Position numbers and translations under genes: made by a program. Of a stretch of 64,000 nucleotides of DNA, positions 38,150-49,749 are shown piece after piece. Where the stretch lies: contig JAQFVV010011397.1 in assembly GCA_028023455.1 (NCBI GenBank), forward strand, positions 21,744-85,743. The letters run 5' to 3'. The notes beneath the pieces are model-generated. The model had not been told where the DNA came from. It ran no database searches and was given only the letters and a program-made list of their open reading frames with translations. The stretch comes from Epiperipatus broadwayi (taxonomy: Eukaryota > Onychophora > Udeonychophora > Euonychophora > Peripatidae). How positions within the stretch are numbered: position 1 is the first letter of the stretch; each line of letters starts with the position of its first letter.

Positions 38150-38222
38150 TTTATATTTATTTGTTTGAAAATTTAATATTCCCAGTAGATGGCAGTGCAA
38201 AAAGAATGTTGAGAAGCTGAAA
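38150..38222. repeat. Repeat E, copy 1, left part
   Basis: Matches 42178-42245. It includes CCCAGTAGATGGCAGTGC at 38181-38198, similar to the CTCF core consensus. It is interrupted by the LINE-B insertion and resumes at 40847. Confidence 0.7.
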
Positions 38223-38223
38223 C

Positions 38224-40846
38224 AATGGAGCAGTTGGTTGGGGATGAGTATAAGGACTGATGTGGTGAAATAGAAAAAGTGGCAAATAGGATTTTAGTCG
38301 AGAATATGCAGAAGAATAAAAGTAATAAAAAAATGAGAGTTAGTAAAAGTGTAAAAGAGAGGAAAGAAGCATGCAGAGAATATAAGTGTGCTATTAAGAA
38401 TAAAGAAAGTGAAAATGATATTAATGCTAAATGGGGAAAGTACTTAGAAAAGAAGAAGCTAGCTAAAATGGATAATTATAGAGAGAGGATGAAGTTAAAT
38501 AGTAAATTGTTGGAGGATATTAATAAAAGTGGAAGAGATGGGAGTAAAAAAATTTTGGAATTACATTAAAAGGAGAAATGTAGGGGAAAGAGAAATAGTA
38601 TTAATAGATGTTGAGGGAATAGAATGTAGCTCTAGAGGTGAGCTAGAGAAAATCTTACATAGATATGTAATGAATATAAAAAAGATGTTAGATGTGAATG
38701 AATTAGTGATAGAAAACATGAAAGCAGTTAGTAATGGGAATATTAGGTTCACAAAAAATGAACTGAATGAGGCAGGAAAGAGATTGAAAAGTGGAAAGGC
38801 GAGAGGTTTAGATGGATGGGCAGCAGAGATGGTAATGAATTTAGGGCATAGAGCAAAAGCAAAGTTGTTATCATGTTTTAATAAGATGGCACAGAAGACA
38901 GTTTTGCCGAGTAGTTGGAGTAATACAAGAATAAGATTATTATTTAAAGGAAAGGGTAAAGATCATAGAAAGTTAAATAATTATAGACGGATAGTGGTAA
39001 CATCAGTTTTATATAAAGTTTTCACATATATGGTAGCTGGAAGAATTGTAAAATGGATGGAAGAGAATAATGTAGTGGTGGAAATGCAAGAAGGTTTTAG
39101 TTCAGATAGGCATATAGGAGATAGTTTGTTTGTAGTTACACAACTTATGGAGATGAGTAGGAATTCATGTAGATCATTATATATGAGTTGTATAGATATA
39201 GAGAAAGCATATGATAGAGTAAATAGAAATAGATTGTGGGTAAGATTAGCCAATTTGGGAATGGATGAAGCTTTAGTAAATATTATTAAGAAATTATATG
39301 AAAATAATTATTATACTTACCAATTAGGAAATATAGAATCAGTTAAAGTTAAAAATGGGGTGGGATTAAGGCAAGGATGCCCTATGTCACCGATTTTGTT
39401 TTTGTTGTTTTTGAGTGAAATGGAGAAAGCAATAGAAAGACTAGGAAAAGGGGTAAAGATACCGTTAATAGGTGGCAAAGGAGTATATACTTTGTCGGGT
39501 CTTTTTTTTGCGGATGATATCTTTTTATGTGCAGAAAGAAGAGAAGATATGGATATTATGTTGAGGACATGTGCAAGGGTGAGTAAAGAGATGGGGATTA
39601 AATTTAGTGAAGAAAAATCAAATATAATGATGGTTAATACTGGGGAAAGAGAGGCTGTAGATTTTTTATTGGGGGATATAAAGTTAAGGGTGGTGGATAG
39701 ATATAGGTATTTGGGAATCATCTTATGTAATCAGAAAAATTGCTTGGATGAATGGGAGAAAAAATTGGTAAATGAAGCAAAGAAAAGAAAGGGTTTGGTA
39801 AAGAAACTAACAGTATTTTCATATAAGAAATATGATGTAGCTAGAATTGTATGGAAGGGAGTTGCAGTAGCAGGGTTAACATATGGTAATGATGCATTAT
39901 GTGTTAGTAAAAGGATTTTAGATTATTTAGAGAAAGTACAAAGGGAAGTAAGGAAGACATGCATTAGATGCAGAGGTGTGGACAGCAAAGGAGGCATTTC
40001 AAGAAAAAATGGGATGGTCAAGTTTCTATATGAGAGATGCAAAAAGTAAAATGAAAATGTTTGGTCAGTTGCAGTTTATGGATAGTAAAAGAATAGCCAA
40101 AATAGTGTTTAATTGGATTATGAGTAAAGGGCAGGTAACAAGATGGGTGAGAAAGGTTATGTGGTATGCAAAAGATTTGGATAAAGAATTTATAGCAGTA
40201 TACTTGTATAAAAGATGGGATGATTGTGTTAGGAGGATTGTTGAGTGTTATAGTGGTAAGGAATGGGATAAAAGAATAGAAGCATTAATAAAAAATAGGG
40301 AGTTGGAGAGATGGAGAAGTAGTATGGAGGGTAAGAAGAGTTTAAATATATATAGAAGTAAATGGGATTTTGGAAGCGAGTTAATTTATGATAATAGTAA
40401 GGAAAGTAGTTTATTGTTTAAGGCTCGAATGGGATCTTTAGCAACAAGAGAATATACATGTAAATGGAAAACTATGGGTGATTTAGCATGCAAATTATGT
40501 AAGGAAGGTATAGAAAATATTAGGCATCTATTGATTGAATGTAAATGCTTGAAAGCAGAAAGGGTACAGATAATGAAGTTATGGGAGAATAGGTATGAAC
40601 AAAGTGACTATACAGAAAGTGAGTTATTAGTTTTTATGCTGGGTTTGGGAAAAGATAAGGGGGATTTAGATTTAAAGGCCATAGAGTTGACAAAGATTAT
40701 GTTGTGGAAATGGGATGGGGCAGAATATGGGAAGACTTTCGAGTGGGGAATGGAAAATAAAGTGGCTAACAGGTTTATCTGGGCATAGTTGCTGAGATAT
40801 TCTTGATTTCGTTTAAGGAGAAGCCAAATACATCACATCACATCAC
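38224..40846 (+). mobile_element. LINE-B copy 3, nearly intact body
   Basis: 5'-truncated LINE-B beginning shortly after the endonuclease domain (the first matching codon is the ATG at 38225) and ending with three ACATC units at 40830-40846. Flanks are the two parts of repeat E. The unoccupied second copy of E reads GAGACGAAAGG at 42240-42250, and GAAA occurs at both edges of the insertion (38218-38221 and 40847-40850 region), so a short 4-base target duplication is possible. It is clearly an independent insertion from those in the duplicated blocks. Confidence 0.88.
38225..40788 (+). pseudogene. LINE-B reverse transcriptase, three small lesions
   Basis: Best LINE-B coding copy. Frame pieces: 38225-38569 (TGA at 38260 where block 1 has a Trp codon), 38529-40049 (506 codons) and 39976-40788 (270 codons). 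The two frameshifts are an extra A in the A-run at ~38547 and an extra A at ~39947. The middle piece holds the whole RT: GKARGLDGWAAEMV (fingers), SCIDIEKAYDRV (motif A), GVGLRQGCPMSPILF (motif B), GLFFADDIFLCAE (motif C with the catalytic aspartates) and RYLGIIL (motif E). The last piece ends with CKLC, then HLLIEC (CCHC type) at ~40490-40545 and the conserved terminal ANRFIWA-stop. It would copy LINE RNA at a nicked target if repaired. Confidence 0.88.
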
Positions 40847-41455
40847 GAAAGATTGAACCGTTCTTTGTCTCATAAACCAAAAGTTTATTTGTAGGTAATT
40901 TACTTTTAAATTACGCATTAATATTTATTGTATTTCTTTTGGATATTTAAATATGTAAATTGATACTGCATAAGAGAATGCATAATTGAATTAACTATTG
41001 CTTTTTGTGAGCAAATACTTAAATTTTACAATTAAACCACTAATATAGCAACTCTTGAGGCCTACATAGCAGTGGCATGCTTTCAATGGGGTGTGCTGGA
41101 TATGGCGCATCGTTTGTAAAAATTAATTTATCGAACAAATAATAATCTTTAAAAAAATAAATCTAACATGTTCAAATAATTCGTAAACGTAGAATAATTA
41201 TGGTCAGACGATTATGTCACAGCAGCGCCATTAGTAAATATGTATTTAAAAAATGAGTTTTTGGATTCATGTTAATGTTAAAAAAATATTATGTATACGA
41301 TATGACTAAGATTTGAATTAAATAAACTGAACGGCGAAAATTATTCGTTTACTAAATTTTTTATTCCAAAAATATATCGTATTCATAATAAATTTTTAAA
41401 ATTAATTTGAATTCAAAAAGGCATTTTTAAATATAACGTTTGCTAAACTTAAAGT
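40847..41455. repeat. Repeat E, copy 1, right part
   Basis: Collinear with 42250-42895 at perhaps 85-90% by eye, sharing long exact stretches such as AAATCTAACATGTTCAAATAATTCG. A diverged internal repetition of the GAATAATTAT...GTCACA stretch occurs again at ~41577-41610. Non-coding. Confidence 0.75.
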
Positions 41456-41639
41456 GATAAGTTCAAATATATTCACAATGTACATATTCATAATCCTTTT
41501 TTTTTTTTAAATTAAAAAAGTAATTCGTTAAATATAGTTTGCTAATCTTTAAGAAAAATAACAAACGTAACGTTTTAGAATAATTATAACTGCACACTTA
41601 CGTCACAATATTGATAATCACAAAGTACTGTACTATCAT

Positions 41640-42050
41640 TTATAGCTTGCGGTGGATTCTGAAAATGTCAAAAAGTTCTTATTTATTTTCTGGTTTAAGA
41701 AGTCCGGAAGCGTTTTTTTGTTAATTTATATCGCCGCTTCTTAAACTTTTTTTATTTATTACACCAAATATAAAATAGGGTACTTGTGTATAATTCAACC
41801 GATGACGTTTTTGACTTACCGATTTCCCTTCCGGTGGACATCGACGTTTTTTGCATGACAACGTTGTCATGGTAACCAAGTGACTGGCGTGATTAATCCA
41901 TCAGAGAGTCAATTTTTTTTTTTTTTTCACCCGCGAGATTTAAAATTCGTAGAGAGGTTTGGGAAATTTTTTGATTTTTCTGTCTATTGCGATTTTGCTA
42001 TCTACGGCATCACAGTTACTTTTTTGAGCTGTTAATTCGGGTAAAGTGTT
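41640..42050. promoter_or_regulatory. CpG-richer patch with X-box-like and CRE-like sites
   Basis: This patch contrasts with its AT-rich surroundings in having many CG dinucleotides. It contains GTTGTCATGGTAAC at 41863-41876, an imperfect palindrome fitting the RFX X-box form, plus GATGACGTTTTTGAC near 41801-41815 (CRE-like half-site TGACGT) and ACCCGCGAG near 41930. These are features of an animal promoter, but no first exon or downstream gene is recognised and no transcription start can be placed. It could equally be part of repeat E's own unit. Confidence 0.35.
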
Positions 42051-42177
42051 TTATTTATCTGTTTATTTTAAATTTACAAAAATTTTTTGTTAATATTTCT
42101 ACAATTCTGAAACTTACATTGAATTACGTTTAATGTGTTGAATTATATCATACTGCTATGAGAGTAATACAATGTTT

Positions 42178-42895
42178 GATATATTTATTTGCTTGATTTT
42201 TATATTCCCACTAGATGGCGATGCAAAAAAGAATGCAGAGACGAAAGGAGGAAGTGCCCTTTTTCTCATAAACAAAAAGTTAATTTGTAGGTAACGTACT
42301 TTTAAATTACGCATTAATATTTATTGTGTTTATTTTGGATATTTAAATATGTAAATTAATACTGCATAAGACAAAGCATAATTGAATTAAGTGCATTGCT
42401 TTTTGTGATCAAATACTTAAATTTATAATTAAACTACGTTTACTTAATAATAGCAGCTCTGAGGACTACATAGCAGTAGCATGCTTTATAATAGCAGCTC
42501 TGAGGACTACATAGCAGTGGCATGCTTTCAATGGGTGTGGTAGATATGGCGCATCCCTTGTAGAAATTAATTTCTCGAATAAATAATAATCTTTAAAAAA
42601 ATAAATCTAACATGTTCAAATAATTCGCAAACTTAGAATAATTATGGTCAGACGATTATGTCACAGCAGGGCGATTAGTAAACGTTATATTTTTAAAAAT
42701 GAGTTTTTGGATTCTAGTTAATGTTAAAAAAATATTCTGTATACGATATGAATAAGATTTGAATTAAATAAACTGAACGTCGAAAATTGCTCTTGTTTAT
42801 TTTTTTTAATCCCATAAATATATCGTATTCATTATAAATGTTTAAAATTAACTTCAATTCAAAAAGTCATTTTTTAAATCTAACGTTTGCATGTT
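42178..42895. repeat. Repeat E, copy 2 (LINE-free)
   Basis: Second copy of repeat E, without the LINE. It has the CTCF-like CCCACTAGATGGCGATGC at 42207-42224. It contains a 41-base near-perfect tandem duplication at 42447-42487 and 42488-42528 that copy 1 lacks. Similarity ends near 42895, close to the foldback element that follows. Confidence 0.75.
42447..42528. repeat. 41-base tandem duplication
   Basis: ATAATAGCAGCTCTGAGGAC and onward is repeated with one substitution (GTAGC against GTGGC). It is private to copy 2 of repeat E, so it arose after the copies separated. Confidence 0.93.
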
Positions 42896-42971
42896 TAGTA
42901 CACAAGTTCCATTTTTTGTAATTTTTGAAAAATAAAATTATTTATTTATTACAATAGCTACATTTAAATAA

Positions 42972-44132
42972 AGATAAACATTACCTTTAGCGGGACGAAA
43001 AATATACGGTCTGATATTGGCTGGGGATTGTAAGCCAGAAAACAACGATTTTTTTTTTTAAAAATAAACATGCTTGTTCTCTATTCGAAAAGATAATGTC
43101 TATTTTTATTAAAATATGGAGTTCAATGTTTTTATTGTATCTAATAATGCTAATATTATCTTACTATTTTGGTTTTATTCTGTAAAAGCGTACCGACAAA
43201 CAAAATTGAAGTTTATAAATTTAATTCCATTAATTATTAATTACATCTTATATGGATATATCACCCTCTGTGCTCACTAAAAATTCAAACACATAAAATA
43301 AATTCTTACACATAAAATTTAGAGAAATATAACTTTTAAGCACTTGTAATACAGACATGCCATTTTCCCTTGTATATGTATTAAATGGATTATGTCCTGT
43401 ACATGAGGGGTCAGATTGACTTTAGGTCAACAGGGGTGTGACAACAATCTCGGCCTCAGGATGGTCTTTGAGCGTTCCATCATCAGATTTTCAATTGGAT
43501 GGACAGTTGAAGAGTTGGAGTGTGAAGTGGATTGAACCTGTCCATTAAAGTAGGAAGATTGGCTATCTTAATATATATCTGAGCACTTATTGCATATATG
43601 TGTAGAGATGATAATCTGGACCAACTGATGATTGCTGGTTTAGCATGAAATACATATATTGGTGATTATTTATCTTTTTGACATATATGTGTTCAAGTGT
43701 ATCAGTGATATGAGATAGAGTGGTGGGTCGTGTGAAAGTCTGTGCTCATATACCCTTTATATTACATGTATTGATACAGGTATATAATAAGCCTGTATTT
43801 CAGTTATTATATAGTTAATGGAAGGAAATTTAATATTAAAATATAATTATATTAGCTATACTTAATGTAGTTAAAAGAGACTTGTAAATCTAAATTTTGT
43901 TTGTCAGTCCCCTTTTTCAGAATGAAACCAAAACAATAAATTAATATAAGCATTATTATATAGAGTAAAAACATTTAAGTCCATATTTTAATAAAAATAA
44001 ATAATATTAAATTTGTTTGAATAAAGAACAAGCATTTTTTTAAAACAAGTTTCATTATTTCATTGCTTACAATCCCCAGCAAATGCCAGACTGTAAATTC
44101 CTTCAGTCCGTTAAAGGTAATTAATGTTTACC
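42972..44132. mobile_element. Foldback element with ~250-bp inverted arms
   Basis: Bases 42972-43220 are the approximate reverse complement of 43880-44132, at roughly 75-80% identity by eye. Anchors are CTGGGGATTGTAAGC (left) against GCTTACAATCCCCAGC (right), ATGCTTGTTCT against AGAACAAGCAT, and GACAAACAAAATT against AATTTTGTTTGTC. The ~660-bp centre has no ORF and includes a small hairpin around TGGACAG / CTGTCCA (43498-43555). It may be a non-autonomous DNA transposon or foldback; no transposase and no certain target duplication were seen. Confidence 0.6.
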
Positions 44133-47100
44133 ATTAAAAATATATGAATAAGGTATAAAATATAATAAACATCTATTAATAACGAATAATTTCCAACTTG
44201 ATTGCTTAGTGGGGTTTTTTTTTTTAAAGATTAGTAAATGTATTCCCTTTACAATTTTTTTTCTCTTTATACAAGAGTTGGGTCGATAGAACTACAGATG
44301 ATATTTTTTTAATGTTAAGATGTGCATGGCATTTTATGAAATGCTGAAAGCATGATAGGACATTTTTTGGATATTTAAAAGGAGCATGTGATATTTTTTG
44401 AATATTAGAGACCTTGTTTTTTAAATAGTACTGTATTAAATTTATGTATAATGCTGCTTACTAAAACATACTAAGTGGTGTGTATATAAAAATTGTGAGT
44501 TGTTGAAATATATTATTACAAATAGGTGTAAATTATATTTGGAGAATTAACAATGACAACAGATATTATCTAGGCAGTATCATAGTGTAGCTTTTTGAAC
44601 TACAATTCATCTATTGTTACTTTATCATTTTGGTAATGTTCTCATGCATATGACTACATTATATATTTTTATCTATAAAATAGGAATTAATTAATTAGTA
44701 TCACATATATTAATTTTATTTTGAAAATAAGTGCATATTAATTTAATAAAAATAAAAAAGTTTATTTATTAAATCTTAATTTATGTCAAAATAATAATCA
44801 AGTCTTAATAGTGGTGGAAATTCTGTCTCTTAATTTTTTACCATAATTTTCTAATCTAAATGGGTTACTGACCACAAACATACATTGTTCTGCCTAAGGA
44901 TATGTCTTTTTTTGTCATGAGGATACATTTAATTTTATTCTCCAGTAAATACATAGTAAGAAAATCCCTAATTTTTTTACATATATTTCTCTAGTTATGC
45001 GTCAAGAATTATATCTAATTAAGAGGGAAATATTATTTATATATATATTTTTAATATGAAGCTTGATTTGTAATTATTGTTTATTAGAAAGCTGTGTTTG
45101 AAGTAGAATTACAATACTGGAGGAGAAAAAGTTAAAACTTAATATTTAGTATGAAAATAAATTAATCACAGCATGATTAATAATCTAATATTACTATTAC
45201 ATTTTCATTTGCTATCCTTTTCATATTGCTTTTCATATTGGATGATTCAGAAAGGAACAGTTTAAAATTGATCTTTGTAATAAAGTTAAATAATCAAAAA
45301 AAAAATTTCTACTAAATAATTTATAATTTACTAAAATGTTTTTAATTTATTTTTATATTGAATATAAAAATAAAATAAAGTATTTGATATAGAAATTGAT
45401 CACTCAGAATAAATAATGCAAGTAAATAAAGAATATTTGTCAATGAGGGGCAATCATAGTTATCATATTCATTATGTTGGTAGATCATCTTGATTCAGAA
45501 AATGTTTTCATGAATTTCCCAGGATATTGTGTTTGACCAATCTGATTCAACAGCATTATGGAATATTCAAGATTATACTTGCAGACATCATCTGATATGT
45601 AATTGTCTGCTTGATGGATGACAGATTTAGAGATTCTGTTCATTGACAAAGTATCTAGATTTCTTGTGTGTATTTCAATCTAAAATATCTTAGCCAGTCA
45701 ACATTCTAGATATGACTTCTAAATATATGACTCAAATACACGCCTGTAGTCATCTTTTTAAATTTTCTTATCAAATAAATTTTTTCCTTTATTGTTTTCA
45801 AGAAGATTCATACATACATATTCTCAAAAAAAAACATTAAGTTGCTTTCTTTTATCTATAATTCTTGTTATTAATTCTTTTTCAAACTTATGGAAAAAGA
45901 TAATTAGATTGTAAAACAGTATGATTTTCAAAAGAATTTGTAATTATTTTTATTTATAGAGCCTTTCAAAAAATTAAGAACCAACCCTATCCAGAAATTT
46001 TGACGAAAGCAATTATTTTAGATATTTCCACAATTTTTTTATTTAAACTTTAATTAAGCTTTAATATATAGTTTACCCATCAAAATTACTAAATGAGTAT
46101 CTTAGTTTTTTTAACTATTCTCTTCACATTAAAGTACTTAGATTATCCAATATTTTTTCTGTAAGTAATGCTGTGAACCTAGGCTCTATCTTTTTTTGTT
46201 CTGTTTATACAAATGTTCATTTCATTGCTGTTGCCAAAGCAATTCATAATTTTCCTGTAACACAGTAAATCTTTTTTTTAAGTTTTATTATTTTATTTTC
46301 AATGTGGCATTACCAAAAAAAAAATAATCGTAATTTTATCAAATTTAATTTTTGATATAGTTGCATTCCAAAATCATTTAAAGTATTTGTATTGGATATG
46401 TCTTTTTCTAGGAATGTCTCTTGGTATGATTAGATCTCTTTTATTGTCACAATGGTTTTCTGCATTTTTTTTTTAAAGAAAGAACTTATTAAAAGTTTCA
46501 AATTCAATCTTCAAATGAATATGGTTTGACCAATCAAAAATTCATTTTTTTTGTATGTTCAACTTTTTTTCATCATTATTTGGTTTTGAACTTTAACATT
46601 TCTGTACATGCTGAAAAGTACCTTGTTCTTCTGAATTTGTTTGCTAATACCTTCTGCTTTTAATGAGTAAACGTCCTATCTTACTTTTTCTCATCATTTT
46701 CATAATGTTCATCTGCATATTTATTATATTTCCAATTTTTATACAACTTTCTTTTTTGTACTATTAGTAGTTTTTTACCTTCTTTATTGGATATTCATTA
46801 ACATTGTTTGTTTCACTTTTGTTTAGTATTAATCACTCAGTTTTAAGTTATATATTCATCCTTTTTAGTTACTCTCAATAAAAATAAAAAAAACCATTGG
46901 AAGACTGATAATATTTGGCCATGCATTATCGAAGTTACAATTTTTTGGCTGGGTTACTATTCAGAAAAAGAAAGTAAAAGTATAGATTATATGCTTTTTA
47001 ATGCTATTTTATAATTAGCATGCTCATAATATGTGTCAGGTGACCACCTAAGGTAATTTTAGTTTCCTTAAAAGAATACTTTGTAAAAAAACAGTGCAAT

Positions 47101-47339
47101 ACTTTCAGATAACCGCGTAACCACAGACGGTCTCAACAGGCATTGGTATTGTTTTGTCAGTGCATGCCACCATTGTTCCGGTTTTGTTACTATGCAAGTA
47201 TGATGACAGAGTCACGTAAATTTAAACTTACCATCTAATTTATGATAGAGGTATCAATGGTGATTGATAGTTTGGGCTTTTCCTGGAATATGCTATGATC
47301 TTCTTGATTTTACTAGTTAGGTAGGCAGTAATTGCACTG
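44133..47339. other. No gene recognised
   Basis: AT-rich, with long T and A runs. No ORF above chance, no RT, integrase or transposase motif and no RNA gene. A less AT-rich patch at 47100-47220 was inspected on both strands without a match to a known family. Confidence 0.5.
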
Positions 47340-47875
47340 ACAGTATATGTATTTAAAATTGTGTATCAATTGTACTGACAGTACTGTTATTTTTCCCCAG
47401 AATACTCTAGACAAAATATATTAGAAAAAGAACTTTAGTGCATAGCAGTTGAGAGCAGTCAATCACTGTCGAGAGGGGGAAAGGGCTCCTGAAAGTAAAC
47501 AAAGCTTTTCTCGTAAGAGAGAAAAGATAATGTTATTGAAGTTAGTTTTAGTAAATTAATGTTAAAGTTCAGATGGAAAGAAATTCACATTGACTTTAAT
47601 TAAATGATTAAACAATATATTTGGAGAGTAATGAGCTGTATAATATTGGCAGTATGTAAATTAAGATATTTTCATATACTAAATATATTCTATAGTAATT
47701 CCCAAAAGTAAATGAGATAGTAATTTAATTTTATTGTACTTGTTTATATTGTTTCAATAATGCCCCAGCAAACAGTGATAAACTTGTTGATATATATATT
47801 CAAGTTGTGTGTGTATTATTTATTTTTGCCTACACAACTGAGATTGTCTCTCCGTGGATATGGACGATGGTGCAA
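47340..47875 (+). repeat. LTR-like sequence, gypsy B, + orientation
   Basis: About 540 bp that align, in inverted orientation, with 49100-49655. Anchors include GAAAAGATAATG, TAGTTTTAGTAAATT, TAAAGTTCAG, ACTAAATATA and ATTCCCAAAAGT. The minus copy sits where the 3' LTR of the gypsy B element would be, so this one is probably a lone LTR. No adjoining coding sequence of its own was found. The precise TG and CA ends are not established. Confidence 0.6.
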
Positions 47876-49099
47876 TGATTGTTTTTAAGAAGAACTTACA
47901 TAGAATACATAAGTTAAAGAATAATAATTGTACATTTGTGTGGAAAATTGAATAAAAGTGGCAGTTCTCCCTTATAACTTGCATGAATTTGACAATAATA
48001 ACCCCTCAGTGTGTCATACATATGTGGAACATATAGATCATTATATGAGGATCAGTAAAATTGAAAACGATAAGGTTAACGTTTCAACAGTATTTTGTTT
48101 TGCTGATAGCAATGTTGTACAAATTGTGACTTAGTGCTTCCATGCAATTTTGATTATTTATTTGAGTAAGTTTTAACAAGATAATAAGTATATTGTTTTG
48201 TACTTTGTGTTTTAACTTATCAACTACATGAAATACAATTTTCTTATATAAATAATTATTTCTAAATATAATTTATAAGCTGGAATAGTAAAATAGTGTT
48301 TATAAATATATACCTATGTATATCATTAAATCGGTAATTTATAATGTATATCTCTGTAGTTTAATTATAAACACTTCGCAAGCATCATATGTCACTTCGT
48401 AGTCATAGTGTTTCAAATTTATTTAATATGTATTGGAAGCTAACTATTTATAACTTATTTATATCAAATAGGTCTTACTGAAATGTTATCAAGCTATTAC
48501 ACCTGACTTAGTAATCACATAATAATAATAACATTGATCGCATTTATACATTTTATGGTAATTAGTTTGGGCAATAAAATAAAATTGAAAATGAAGACAA
48601 TTCTTTTAAAATAATATACGAAACTAAAAAGATACAGATAACAAATATAGATAACAAAATGTGTATGTTATTGCAATTAAAGGTTTTGCTCTAAAAATAT
48701 GTTTTATTTACATTATTTTAAAAAAGAAGCAGTCTAAAGTGGCTTCCAACAAAGAAGACTATTTAAAATCAATTTTATGTAAAAAAAAAACAATTCTATT
48801 TTGTATTTAAAATACAAAATACTGACATAATAATAATTAATGGCTACTAAAGAATGTATAGTGGCTAAATAAGAATGTCTTGCTACTTTTTAAGGTATGG
48901 TTTTGCCTAAATAGTTTTTGATAAACTTTCCTCTCATTTTATTTTATACGCTTGTCTTTGGTTTTAACATGTTCTTTTGATTTCTGGAATTCACATGCAC
49001 TGGTGAATAAGTGATGATCTTTATATATGCATATAATATCTAACATGTGCTGTGTTCTCCAACATTTATACATTATATAATATCTAACCTACTGCTGTG
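47876..49099. other. Unassigned sequence between inverted LTR-like copies
   Basis: Non-coding and AT-rich. A short direct repeat at 49031-49064 and 49075-49110 (ATATAATATCTAAC, then GCTGTGTTCTCCAAC) has a 44-bp spacing. Nothing else was recognised. Confidence 0.45.
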
Positions 49100-49655
49100 T
49101 TCTCCAACCATCTTAATCCCATCTGTGTCAGAAAAAATAAATAAATACATAACTATAATGTATGTCAATAGATGTATTTCTTTTTTTCTGATGCATTATT
49201 TTAACAATTTAACAAATACAGTACAATGAAATTACTATCAATAATCCTGTTAACTTTTGGGAATCTCAGTAGAGTATATTTAGTGTGTGAAAATACCTTA
49301 TTCCATACACTGCCAAATAATTATACAGTTGGTTAACATTTCTAAGCAAAGTACATATGAATTTCCTTCCGGCTGAACTTTAGCAGTAAGCAATTTACTA
49401 AAACTACCTTCATTCAGCATTATCTTTTCTTCCTTTCAAGTGTGCATTGTTTTATTTTCGGTAGTCATTTCCTTCTTTTGACTGTAACTGACTGCTGTGT
49501 GCAATTTGTTCTTAAAATGCTTTTTGTAATACATTTTTTTTTAGAGTAATCTGTCTGGGTACAAATAATCCAGTGCTGTCATACAATTTACATAGTTTAA
49601 TTAAAACTTTATTTATACACAATTTGAAATACTTGTATCAGGAATGCCCTTCCTC
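49100..49655 (-). repeat. Probable 3' LTR of gypsy B
   Basis: Lies just downstream (minus sense) of the integrase remnant and of a purine-rich GCGAGGAAGGG at ~49655-49665, which could be the polypurine tract. It pairs with the inverted copy at 47340-47875. It contains an AATAAAG signal near 49608. The matching 5' LTR is missing. Confidence 0.55.
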
Positions 49656-49749
49656 GCACTCTAAAATATAATCTATATTCAGCAGGTTTTCTTCAGTTTC
49701 TTTGATTCTGAGGAGTAGAAATCAGGCCTGGTGTTTACATGTATTGATT

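Noticed and set aside
47440-47530. Candidate first exon with splice donor (CTCGTAAGAG)
   Set aside because: The segment aligns with the gypsy B LTR-like sequence on the other strand, so LTR origin explains it better.
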